Translations under genes and position numbers: made by a program
Shown here: one piece after another, positions 1-5,027 of the stretch
Layout: each line of letters begins with the position of its first letter
Numbering within the stretch: the stretch's first letter is position 1
Assembly (NCBI GenBank): GCA_030633645.1
Contig: DAOVRY010000105.1
Location: 1-5,027 of the forward strand
Direction: 5' to 3'
Source: Pseudomonadota bacterium
GTDB lineage: Bacteria > Desulfobacterota > DSM-4660 > Desulfatiglandales > B25-G16
Length of the DNA stretch: 5,027 bases
The notes under the pieces: model-generated
Database searches by the model: none
What the model saw: only the letters and a program-made list of their open reading frames with translations
Told to the model about the DNA's origin: nothing

Positions 1-38
1 CCAAGCGAAAACATTGAAATGAATGCATTGCATACCAG

Positions 39-64
39 GTCTGGGCCAGGGGTCTGGGCCAGGG
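39..64. repeat. 13-bp perfect tandem duplication (2 copies), G-rich
   Basis: The 13-mer gtctgggccaggg occurs at 39-51 and again, without any gap, at 52-64. The copies are identical. A second, unrelated 13-bp unit is duplicated about 55 bp downstream. Two copies alone do not show a function. Replication slippage or a fragment of a dispersed repeat are both plausible. Confidence 0.85.
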
Positions 65-118
65 GCATAACCAAAAAAAAGACACCCATACCCTGGACCT
101 CTTGACGTTATCGTGTCT

Positions 119-144
119 CCAGAAAAGGGGTCCAGAAAAGGGGT
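119..144. repeat. 13-bp perfect tandem duplication (2 copies) just upstream of the kdsA promoter
   Basis: The 13-mer ccagaaaaggggt occurs at 119-131 and 132-144 with no mismatch. The second copy ends 2 bp before the candidate -35 box at 147. It is therefore well placed to act as a direct-repeat regulator site, but nothing else supports that role and simple duplication is equally likely. Confidence 0.85.
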
Positions 145-146
145 TC

Positions 147-174
147 TTGACTTTATTACTGTGTTTGGATAACA
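147..174 (+). promoter_or_regulatory. Candidate sigma-70 promoter of kdsA
   Basis: A TTGACT box (147-152, five of six consensus bases) is followed after 16 bp by GATAAC (169-174, four of six). Transcription would begin near 181 and give a leader of roughly 22 nt before the kdsA ATG. The leader has only a weak Shine-Dalgarno-like ggtg (191-194), 8 nt before the start. This is a consensus match by eye; the -10 box is mediocre. Confidence 0.4.
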
Positions 175-202
175 ATGGCAAAATAATTATGGTGTTATTT
201 TC

Positions 203-1054
203 ATGATTGTTGACAACACACAAGTACCGGTTTCCACCCCGGTAAAGATAGGAAATCTGACCGTTGGGAAGAACGGCCCTCTCTTTTTGATATCCGGGCC
301 CTGCGTGATAGAGAATAAGGAGACGACCCTTACAGTGGCGAAGTTTTTGCAGGGATTAGCCCAGAGGCTTAATATACCAGTCATATTTAAGAGTTCTTAT
401 GATAAGGCGAATCGGACGTCGGTTGATTCCTTTCGGGGGCCAGGTTTGGATGAAGGCCTCGAGATTCTCAAAGAGGTAAAGAATACCACTGGTTTGCCGA
501 TATTATCAGATATACATCAGGTGAGTGAGATTGAAAAGGCGGTAGAAGTTTTGGATGTTATTCAGATCCCTGCCTTCTTGTCTCGCCAGACGGATCTGAT
601 TATTGAAGCAGCCAGAACTCGTTTACCGCTCAACATAAAAAAGGGCCAATTTCTTTCTCCATGGGATATGGAGCAGGTTGTTCTAAAGGCGACTTCAACG
701 GGAAATACTAATATTTTACTGACGGAGAGGGGTACATTTTTCGGATACCATAATTTAGTGGTGGATATGCGGTCCATAATGGTTATGAAGGATTTTGGGT
801 ATCCGGTTGTATTTGATGCCACGCATGGTGTACAATTACCTGGGGGCCGAGGCACGTCCTCTGGTGGGCAGAGGGAATTCGTGGCTCCCCTTGCAAAAGC
901 TGCTGTAGCCGCTGGTGCTGACGGAATTTTTTTGGAGATCCATCCAGACCCTGATTCAGCTCTCAGTGATGGGCCCAATTCTCTCGCGTTTGAGCATGTT
1001 GAATCCCTTGTGGCTGTGCTCAAGAAAGTTCATCAGACAGTTGAAAGAAAGTGA
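203..1054 (+). CDS. kdsA: 2-dehydro-3-deoxyphosphooctonate aldolase (KDO-8-phosphate synthase), metal-dependent class
   Basis: KdsA condenses phosphoenolpyruvate with arabinose-5-phosphate to give KDO-8-phosphate, the precursor of the KDO sugars that join lipid A to the LPS core; it acts in the cytoplasm. The 283-residue protein has the usual length and a DAHP-synthetase-I-type TIM barrel. Visible signatures are SGPCVIE (residues 31-37), the substrate-binding FKSSYDKANRTS followed by FRGPGLDEGL, DATHGVQLPGG (about 205-215) and LEIHPDPDSALSDGP (about 244-258). Cys34, His208, Glu245 and Asp256 have exactly the spacing (174, 37, 11) of the metal ligands C11, H185, E222 and D233 of the Aquifex enzyme. 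The Cys replaces the Asn of the metal-independent E. coli class, so a divalent metal requirement is inferred. The start at 203 keeps the whole N-terminal strand (VKIGNLTVG), despite a weak ribosome binding site. The customary kdsC partner does not follow. Confidence 0.97.
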   Translation: MIVDNTQVPVSTPVKIGNLTVGKNGPLFLISGPCVIENKETTLTVAKFLQGLAQRLNIPVIFKSSYDKANRTSVDSFRGPGLDEGLEILKEVKNTTGLPILSDIHQVSEIEKAVEVLDVIQIPAFLSRQTDLIIEAARTRLPLNIKKGQFLSPWDMEQVVLKATSTGNTNILLTERGTFFGYHNLVVDMRSIMVMKDFGYPVVFDATHGVQLPGGRGTSSGGQREFVAPLAKAAVAAGADGIFLEIHPDPDSALSDGPNSLAFEHVESLVAVLKKVHQTVERK

Positions 1055-1185
1055 AAGATGATGTCAGGCGTGTGGATAGTGCACGATTTGGGTTTGGTGT
1101 TAACAAGCTGTTGCCCAAACGGAAAACCCTTTGAGCGGTCATTAAAACGTTTTTTGCTAAGAAATCTTGGCGAAGTGGAAGATAA

Positions 1186-1229
1186 GCGATGTCAACTGTT
1201 TGAGCCCTAAAGGCGAGTTTTGACATCGC
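1186..1229. repeat. Core hairpin of the spacer element
   Basis: The perfect 10-bp inverted repeat gcgatgtcaa (1186-1195) / ttgacatcgc (1220-1229) encloses a 24-nt loop. The loop can form a small additional gcc/ggc stem (1204-1206 with 1212-1214). No T-tract follows on either strand, so it is not a classical intrinsic terminator. It lies at the centre of the larger palindrome, as expected for the core of a MITE or REP-like unit. Confidence 0.8.
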
Positions 1230-1235
1230 CTGGAG

Positions 1236-1250
1236 TCCCGCTTTGCGGGA
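1236..1250. repeat. Short GC hairpin next to the core hairpin
   Basis: tcccgc (1236-1241) and gcggga (1245-1250) form a perfect 6-bp stem around a ttt loop. On the + strand it is followed by an A-run, not a T-run, so it is unlikely to terminate transcription. It breaks the symmetry of the element because no counterpart occurs on the left side of the core. Confidence 0.75.
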
Positions 1251-1324
1251 TCAAAAAACGTTTTAGACCCAGTGAAAAGGGATTTCGGCAACAGCCTGTT
1301 AACGGGAAACACAGGCATTACTCT

Positions 1325-1352
1325 TTGCCAATAGGTTATCTCTTGGTATAAT
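1325..1352 (+). promoter_or_regulatory. Strong-looking sigma-70 promoter abutting the lptC start codon
   Basis: TTGCCA (1325-1330, five of six consensus bases) lies 16 bp upstream of a perfect TATAAT (1347-1352). It starts 22 bp outside the right arm of the spacer element. If used, transcription would begin about 1358-1360, inside codons 2-3 of lptC as called and past its ATG at 1355. The transcript would then need a downstream start (ATG at 1373 or 1376), or serve only lptA-lptB-rpoN, while full-length lptC would depend on read-through from kdsA. The box match is visible; activity is inferred. Confidence 0.5.
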
Positions 1353-1354
1353 TT

Positions 1355-1927
1355 ATGAAAAAAATTCCCGTCATGATGTGGCCGATAGGAGGGATATTTT
1401 TTCTTTTGTTGATAGCTGCCTTTTTTGTCTGTAAGGTACCACAGGTATGTATGGATGCATCAACAGCATCCAATCTGAGCTCTGGAGAGTCCCTCAAGAT
1501 GCGTGAGATCCACTATAGTCAGGACTACAAAAATGGCGAAGGAAAATGGGAGCTTAAGGCAAAAGAGGGCTATTTTCTTGACAAGACCCAGACCTTGACC
1601 TTGAAGGATGTTTCACTAAGATTAGATCCTGCCAGGAAGGCAGGTTTTACCATCCAGGGAAACGAAGGCAATTATCATAGGGAGCGTGGGGAAATTATTT
1701 TCAGGGGAGAGGTGACGGGAAGGTCTGCTGACGGTTACCAAATAGAGACAAACCTTTTGATCTATAATGAAAAAGATGAGTCTGTGGCGACTGACAGGCC
1801 CATAAAAGTAACTGGTCCCTTTTTTCACGTAAAGGGCGATAGTCTTTTTGTTGATCTAGCACGGAAGACATTTACCGTTAGGGGCAATGTGTGCACGACG
1901 CTTAACAGTGAGGTATTGTGGAGATGA
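1355..1927 (+). CDS. lptC: LptC, inner-membrane-anchored LPS transport protein
   Basis: LptC links the LptB2FG ABC transporter to the periplasmic LptA bridge and passes LPS to it. The 190-residue product has a short basic N-terminus (MKK), one membrane segment at about residues 7-26 (WPIGGIFFLLLIAAFFV) and a periplasmic beta-rich domain typical of the family: GKWELKAKEGYF (63-74), a repeating strand pattern, FRGEVTG (116-122), then the IETNLLIYNEKDE and ATDRPIKV strands. The length matches other LptC proteins. An in-frame TAA at 1349-1351 blocks any longer form, so ATG 1355 is the earliest start. No Shine-Dalgarno sequence precedes it, and ATG 1373/1376 would still retain the membrane helix. 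The gene ends by overlapping lptA. LptC is the least conserved Lpt protein, so the call rests on fold pattern plus neighbours. Confidence 0.88.
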   Translation: MKKIPVMMWPIGGIFFLLLIAAFFVCKVPQVCMDASTASNLSSGESLKMREIHYSQDYKNGEGKWELKAKEGYFLDKTQTLTLKDVSLRLDPARKAGFTIQGNEGNYHRERGEIIFRGEVTGRSADGYQIETNLLIYNEKDESVATDRPIKVTGPFFHVKGDSLFVDLARKTFTVRGNVCTTLNSEVLWR

Positions 1928-2478
1928 AGATTACACTATCCGCATTCCTTTTCAGTGTTATCCTTTTGTTGGTGTTTCTGGTTGTCCCGCAACACGATTC
2001 ATTTTCTCAGGTAGACGAGGAATCCAAAGAGATCTCTAGACCAGGCCCTATTGTTATCCACTCAAATAGCCTGGAGGTTGATCAGCAAAAAAAGGTGATT
2101 GTGTTTGATGGTGGGGTGAGGGCCGAAACAGAGGATATGGTAATAGATTGCGAAAAGATGTTTGTATACTATCTGGGCAGCCCCACCAACAAAGGGTCTT
2201 CTGTCGATTCCAGCAAGATAGATAAGATTATCGCTCTGGGGAATGTTAGCGTGAATCGATCTGATGGTTCAATGGCCAGGGCAGGAAAGGCAGTTTATTA
2301 TCAGGGGGAGGAGAAGATTGTGCTCACCGAAAATCCTTCGGTTCAACAGGGTCGGGATGTTGTGGAGGGACATAAGATAATCATATTCTTGAATGAAAAC
2401 AGGAGCATAGTTGAAGGAAGTGAAACAAAACGGGTTAAGGCTACTATATTCCCTAGGGAGGAAAAAGGGAAGGAATGA
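1924..2478 (+). CDS. lptA: LptA, periplasmic LPS bridge protein (OstA-like)
   Basis: LptA proteins stack into the beta-jellyroll bridge that carries LPS from LptC to LptD at the outer membrane. From ATG 1924 the product has 184 residues: a signal peptide (MK, hydrophobic core about residues 5-21, likely cleavage after SFS at 28) and an OstA-type domain beginning [12 protein letters not shown] (42-53), with [21 protein letters not shown], a Y-x-x-x-E-x-I-V-L strand and a C-terminal RVKATIFP strand. A polar loop around 86-101 is an insertion compared with short enterobacterial forms. I chose ATG 1924 because it forms an ATGA overlap with the lptC stop and sits 10 nt after gagg (1910-1913). A GTG start at 1918 would add two residues but leaves only 4 nt after that gagg. 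Translational coupling to lptC is inferred. Confidence 0.92.
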   Translation: MKITLSAFLFSVILLLVFLVVPQHDSFSQVDEESKEISRPGPIVIHSNSLEVDQQKKVIVFDGGVRAETEDMVIDCEKMFVYYLGSPTNKGSSVDSSKIDKIIALGNVSVNRSDGSMARAGKAVYYQGEEKIVLTENPSVQQGRDVVEGHKIIIFLNENRSIVEGSETKRVKATIFPREEKGKE

Positions 2479-3215
2479 AAGAACATGACCCCGGAGATTC
2501 CTTAAAGGTAAAGGATCTCGTGAAAATCTATGGGAAGAGGGCGGTCGTAAACAAGGTAAATCTGACAGTTAGCAGAGAGCAGATTGTGGGGCTTCTTGGA
2601 CCGAATGGGGCCGGTAAAACCACGACGTTCTACATGATAGTTGGCTTGATTAGGGCTGGGGAAGGTAAGATCTTTTTAGATGGCAGAGATATCAGCAATG
2701 AACCGATGTATGTACGGGCCCGGCAGGGAATCAATTATCTCTCCCAGGAGCCATCGGTTTTTAGAAAGCTTACGGTTGAGGAAAACCTCTTAGCCATTAT
2801 GGAGATAGTAAATACACCGGTCGAGGAACGAGACACATTTCTCGAGTCCCTCTTATCCGAGTTGAACATAGGCCATTTGGCCAAACAAAAGGCCTTTTCT
2901 CTGTCCGGGGGGGAGAGGAGAAGGCTTGAAATTACCAGGGCACTGATCACCAATCCAAAATTTATTTTGCTCGATGAGCCCTTTGCAGGCATTGATCCTT
3001 TGGCAATCAACGATATTAAACAGATTGCTCAAGGGCTCAAAGAAAGAGGCCTGGGTATATTGATATCAGACCATAATGTCAGAGAAACATTGGATGTCTG
3101 TGATGTTGCTTACATTATCAATGAGGGAGAGATCATTGAGTCTGGCACACCTGAGAAGATTGCCGCCAGCGAGGTAGTTAGATCGGTTTACCTGGGAGAA
3201 GGTTTCTATTTATAG
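2475..3215 (+). CDS. lptB: LptB, ATPase subunit of the LPS export ABC transporter
   Basis: LptB forms the cytoplasmic ATPase dimer that drives LPS extraction from the inner membrane by LptFG. The 246-residue protein has every ABC motif: Walker [10 protein letters not shown] (42-50), Q-loop Gln91 in [17 protein letters not shown], signature LSGGE (143-147), Walker B ILLDEP (164-169) with catalytic Glu168, D-loop near 172-175 and switch His200. [11 protein letters not shown] and [13 protein letters not shown] are characteristic of LptB rather than of LivF/LivG or other ABC ATPases. An N-terminal extension of about 6 residues accounts for the slightly greater length. The start ATG overlaps the lptA stop as ATGA, with purine-rich aggga and gggagg upstream. 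Partner genes lptF/lptG are not in the window, which is normal. Confidence 0.97.
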   Translation: MKEHDPGDSLKVKDLVKIYGKRAVVNKVNLTVSREQIVGLLGPNGAGKTTTFYMIVGLIRAGEGKIFLDGRDISNEPMYVRARQGINYLSQEPSVFRKLTVEENLLAIMEIVNTPVEERDTFLESLLSELNIGHLAKQKAFSLSGGERRRLEITRALITNPKFILLDEPFAGIDPLAINDIKQIAQGLKERGLGILISDHNVRETLDVCDVAYIINEGEIIESGTPEKIAASEVVRSVYLGEGFYL

Positions 3216-3233
3216 ATTTCATTAGGGAATACT

Positions 3234-4682
3234 ATGGCACTCGAACTTAAACAATCACTCAAGCTAAGCCAGCGGCTCATAATGACCCCCCAGCTGCAGC
3301 AGGCAATCAAATTTTTACAACTCTCTCGGTTAGAACTTTGTCAGACAATCAATCATGAGATGGAGGCTAATCCATTATTGGAGGAGGCGCCCGTTGATGA
3401 GGTAGAGGAAAAGGCAGAGGAAGAAGGAAAGAAAGAGGAGCCTGTTAACAAAGAAGAACCCCTCAGAGAGGTAAGAATCAAAGAGACCATAAGGGAAGAT
3501 TTCGATTGGGATTCCTACATCTCAGAGTACAATACAGCATGGGCAAGTTCGCCCCATGAGGATACGGAAGATAGGCCATCTTTTGAGAGTCTGATTGCCC
3601 CTAAAACAACTCTGTACTCCCATCTTTCGTGGCAATTACAGGTGAGCGATCTTGATGAGACACAGAGGGAGATTGGGGAACACATTATCGGTAATATAGA
3701 TTCCGATGGGTATCTTCAAACCTCCATTGATAACATTATGGAGGAAACCCACCGATCACGAGAGGAGGTATTGAGAGTACTGGAAATCATTCATGAGTTT
3801 GACCCTGTTGGCGTCGGGGCGAGAGACAATAGAGAGTGTCTATTGATCCAGCTCCGTTTTCAGGGTTTCGGGGGGAGCATAGTCGAAAAAATTGTGACTG
3901 ATCACATGAAGCAACTTGAAAAAAAGAGATATAGTCAGATCGCTAGGAGCCTGGGTGTTCCTCTGGACAAGGTTTTAGAGGCTGTTTCTGTTATAGTTTT
4001 TTTGGAGCCTAAGCCAGGTCGTTTTTATAACGATGAAGACACTATATACATAACCCCGGATGTCTACATCTATAAGATGGGGAACGAGTTTATGATTTTT
4101 TTGAATGAGGATGGGCTTCCCAAGTTGAGAATCAGCTCTTTTTATAGAGAGACCCTTGCAAAAAAGGACGATCTCTCCAGGTCCACGAGAGAATACATTC
4201 GGGAGAAGTTAAAGGGTGCATCATGGCTCATCAAGAGCATTCATCAGAGGCAGAGAACTATCTACAAGGTTACAGAGAGCATTGTGAAGTTCCAAAGAGA
4301 CTTCTTTGAGTCTGGGCCATCCCATCTGAAACCAATGGTTTTGAGAGATGTAGCTGAAGATATTCAGATGCACGAATCCACCGTGAGCAGGGTCATGAAT
4401 AACAAATATATGCATAGCCCTTTTGGTATTTTTGAGCTACGATACTTTTTAAACAGTGGCATTCAATCAGTTGATGGTGCGGATAAGGTAGGCTCGTTAA
4501 GTGTTAAGGAGCACATCAAGGAGATCATAAGGGGTGAGGACAAAGCCAAACCCTTTAGCGACCAGGAGATAGTGCGTATCTTAGAACGATTGAACATAGA
4601 TATTGCCCGGCGGACCGTAGCTAAGTATAGAGAAATGCTTGGAATCCTTCCATCGAGTCAAAGAAAGAATACGTATACCTGA
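3234..4682 (+). CDS. rpoN: RNA polymerase sigma-54 factor
   Basis: RpoN directs RNA polymerase to -24/-12 promoters and needs AAA+ activators to open them. The 482-residue protein has the whole family architecture. Region I is the Gln/Leu-rich activator-response segment (residues 1-51, LKLSQRLIMTPQLQQAIKFL). Region II is acidic and variable (about 55-110). The core-binding domain starts near L127 and includes FDPVGVGARD (189-198). The helix-turn-helix segment runs VLRDVAEDI (369-377) to HESTVSRV (380-387) and on into NNKYMHSPFGIFELRYF. The RpoN box, ARRTVAKYRE, is intact at 458-467. It begins 18 bp after lptB with aggg (3224-3227) 6 nt before the ATG, so co-transcription with lptB is likely. 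No -24/-12 motif suggesting autoregulation was seen upstream. The length is normal and no key segment is missing. Confidence 0.98.
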   Translation: MALELKQSLKLSQRLIMTPQLQQAIKFLQLSRLELCQTINHEMEANPLLEEAPVDEVEEKAEEEGKKEEPVNKEEPLREVRIKETIREDFDWDSYISEYNTAWASSPHEDTEDRPSFESLIAPKTTLYSHLSWQLQVSDLDETQREIGEHIIGNIDSDGYLQTSIDNIMEETHRSREEVLRVLEIIHEFDPVGVGARDNRECLLIQLRFQGFGGSIVEKIVTDHMKQLEKKRYSQIARSLGVPLDKVLEAVSVIVFLEPKPGRFYNDEDTIYITPDVYIYKMGNEFMIFLNEDGLPKLRISSFYRETLAKKDDLSRSTREYIREKLKGASWLIKSIHQRQRTIYKVTESIVKFQRDFFESGPSHLKPMVLRDVAEDIQMHESTVSRVMNNKYMHSPFGIFELRYFLNSGIQSVDGADKVGSLSVKEHIKEIIRGEDKAKPFSDQEIVRILERLNIDIARRTVAKYREMLGILPSSQRKNTYT

Positions 4683-5027
4683 TCTCACACCCGCTCTCTT
4701 TGGTCGCTCGAGCACGCAGAGGACGTAGAGAAGATTGTTTCTTTTGGCCTGGTTTATTGAGCCCCGTCAGAATGCCCCATGAGGAAGTACAGGGATGGTA
4801 TTCAAACTTGATGATCTCATAAAAAGTCGAAAACATCAGGATTTGGAGTAATTCCACTACCTATAACTAGCCGTGTATATAGAGCAATCTTAACATTTGT
4901 ATCAAGTTTTTGTAATACCACTAAGGTGCAAAGGATAATTGGGATCGTAGAACGGTTGCGGTTGCGCAGCTCGAAACGGTTAACGATTAACGTCATACGA
5001 AACCAGCAGCGCAACCGTATAACTTTA
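4683..5027. other. Downstream intergenic region, repeat-like and without a convincing gene
   Basis: About 345 bp after rpoN contain no recognisable protein on either strand. hpf/raiA, ptsN or rapZ often follow rpoN, but none starts here; one could begin beyond the window. The stretch looks composite. It has imperfect 9-bp tandem units (acgcagagg / acgtagaga, 4714-4731). A segment at about 4807-4832 (ttgatgatctcataaaaagtc) reminds me of dispersed repeats in environmental deltaproteobacteria. Near the edge are duplicated ggttgc and ttaacg words with an imperfect inverted repeat. No hairpin plus T-tract terminator for the lpt-rpoN operon was found. An 18-codon ORF (4795-4851, MVFKLDDLIKSRKHQDLE) has gaggaag 7 nt upstream, but it overlaps the repeat-like segment and I do not call it a gene. 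Confidence 0.55.
4959..5017. repeat. Imperfect inverted repeat near the window end
   Basis: Arms 4959-4971 and 5005-5017 pair in 12 of 13 positions (cggttgcgc is the perfect part, 9 bp). They enclose a 33-nt loop that itself contains gttaa-cga-ttaac (4979-4991) and two cgaaac copies (4972-4977 and 4998-5003). The left arm overlaps a direct duplication of ggttgc. No T-tract follows the right arm, so it is not a standard terminator. A mobile or dispersed repeat end is more likely, but it may continue past the window. Confidence 0.6.

Larger units (their letters stand above)
1..202. other. Upstream intergenic region, no recognisable gene
   Basis: No protein I recognise is encoded here. One + strand frame is open from the window edge to about position 105, but its translation is low-complexity over the repeats and does not resemble the C-terminus of PyrG (CTP synthase), a frequent upstream neighbour of kdsA. 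The stretch contains two different 13-bp tandem duplications (39-64 and 119-144), an A-run (73-80) and a candidate sigma-70 promoter for kdsA. A 7-bp complementarity (93-99 with 129-135) could form a weak hairpin, but it lacks a T-tract and I do not call it a terminator. Confidence 0.6.
1099..1303. repeat. MITE/REP-like inverted-repeat element in the kdsA-lptC spacer
   Basis: The element is a nested palindrome. The outer arms 1099-1115 and 1287-1303 match in 16 of 17 positions as an inverted repeat, and both ends carry the palindromic hexamer gttaac. A second pair of arms, 1143-1156 and 1252-1265, is a perfect 14-bp inverted repeat (taaaacgttttttg). The sequence between outer and inner arms is also recognisably related on the two sides, with indels. 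The core carries two further hairpins (1186-1229 and 1236-1250). No transposase is encoded, and no target-site duplication is clear, although gttaac itself could be one. This fits a non-autonomous mobile or dispersed palindromic repeat of the kind scattered through deltaproteobacterial genomes. I cannot count copies from one window, so the family is unnamed. Confidence 0.7.

Noticed and set aside
165..180. A possible -24/-12 sigma-54 promoter (tgg...ggc) before kdsA
   Set aside because: The invariant GG and GC are 9 nt apart instead of 10, and the rest of the consensus is poor. A similar candidate in the spacer (GG at 1232, GC at 1245) has 11 nt.
562..1023. A 153-codon open frame on the minus strand within kdsA
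   Set aside because: It lies wholly opposite a clearly conserved kdsA reading frame, has no recognisable motifs and is explained as an antisense shadow.
1020..1226. A 68-codon minus-strand frame across the kdsA end and the spacer element
   Set aside because: Most of it is repeat sequence including a hairpin arm. There is no ribosome binding site I trust and no recognisable domain.
1186..1264. Hairpins in the spacer element as an intrinsic terminator of kdsA
   Set aside because: The GC hairpin is followed by an A-run rather than a T-run on the + strand, and the minus-strand arrangement also lacks a downstream T-tract.
1415..1435. LptC Cys26 as a lipoprotein cysteine
   Set aside because: The preceding residues are F-F-V, which lack the small residue at -1 and the Leu at -3 of a lipobox. 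The segment fits an uncleaved membrane anchor, as usual for LptC.
4795..4851. An 18-codon + strand ORF with a plausible Shine-Dalgarno sequence
   Set aside because: It is very short and lies in a segment resembling dispersed-repeat DNA, where similar spurious peptides are common.
4621..5014. Two overlapping minus-strand frames (78 and 65 codons) downstream of and into rpoN
   Set aside because: The translations are basic and low-complexity over repeat-like DNA. One overlaps the end of rpoN, and neither resembles Hpf or any other family I know.
1..5027. CRISPR array, tRNA, rRNA, or phage/defence system
   Set aside because: No regularly spaced repeats, no cloverleaf or rRNA-like sequence, and no nuclease, helicase, integrase or toxin-antitoxin gene was seen.

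Overview
The window is a chromosomal cell-envelope and sigma-factor locus from a Gram-negative bacterium. Five complete genes lie on the + strand: kdsA (KDO-8-phosphate synthase), lptC, lptA and lptB (lipopolysaccharide transport) and rpoN (sigma-54). The order lptC-lptA-lptB-rpoN is an old, widely conserved block in Proteobacteria. An adjacent kdsA, moderate G+C and repeat-rich spacers are most reminiscent of Desulfobacterota (former Deltaproteobacteria). That placement is inference from gene order and protein style, not a search result.

Layout. Positions 1-202 hold no recognisable gene. They contain two separate 13-bp tandem duplications and a candidate kdsA promoter. kdsA (203-1054) is of the metal-dependent class, judged by its Cys/His/Glu/Asp ligand set. 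Positions 1055-1354 are where kdsC is commonly found in this neighbourhood. Here the space is filled by a roughly 205-bp, MITE-like or REP-like element with imperfect terminal inverted repeats and two internal hairpins, followed by a very good sigma-70-type promoter whose -10 box abuts the lptC start codon. lptC, lptA and lptB are tightly packed: both junctions can be read as ATGA start/stop overlaps. rpoN follows lptB after 18 bp, so these four genes probably form one operon. Positions 4683-5027 hold no convincing gene, although hpf/raiA often follows rpoN. The stretch looks like a patchwork of repeat-derived DNA with an imperfect inverted repeat near its end.

How the genes work together. 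KdsA makes KDO-8-phosphate for the inner core of LPS. LptB is the cytoplasmic ATPase that powers LPS extraction. LptC (membrane-anchored) and LptA (periplasmic) form the bridge carrying LPS to the outer membrane. RpoN is an alternative sigma factor whose link to the operon is positional. The genes are conventional. No new enzymatic system is visible. The points of interest are in the non-coding DNA: the repeat in the kdsC position, the promoter touching the lptC ATG, and the repeat-like flanks.
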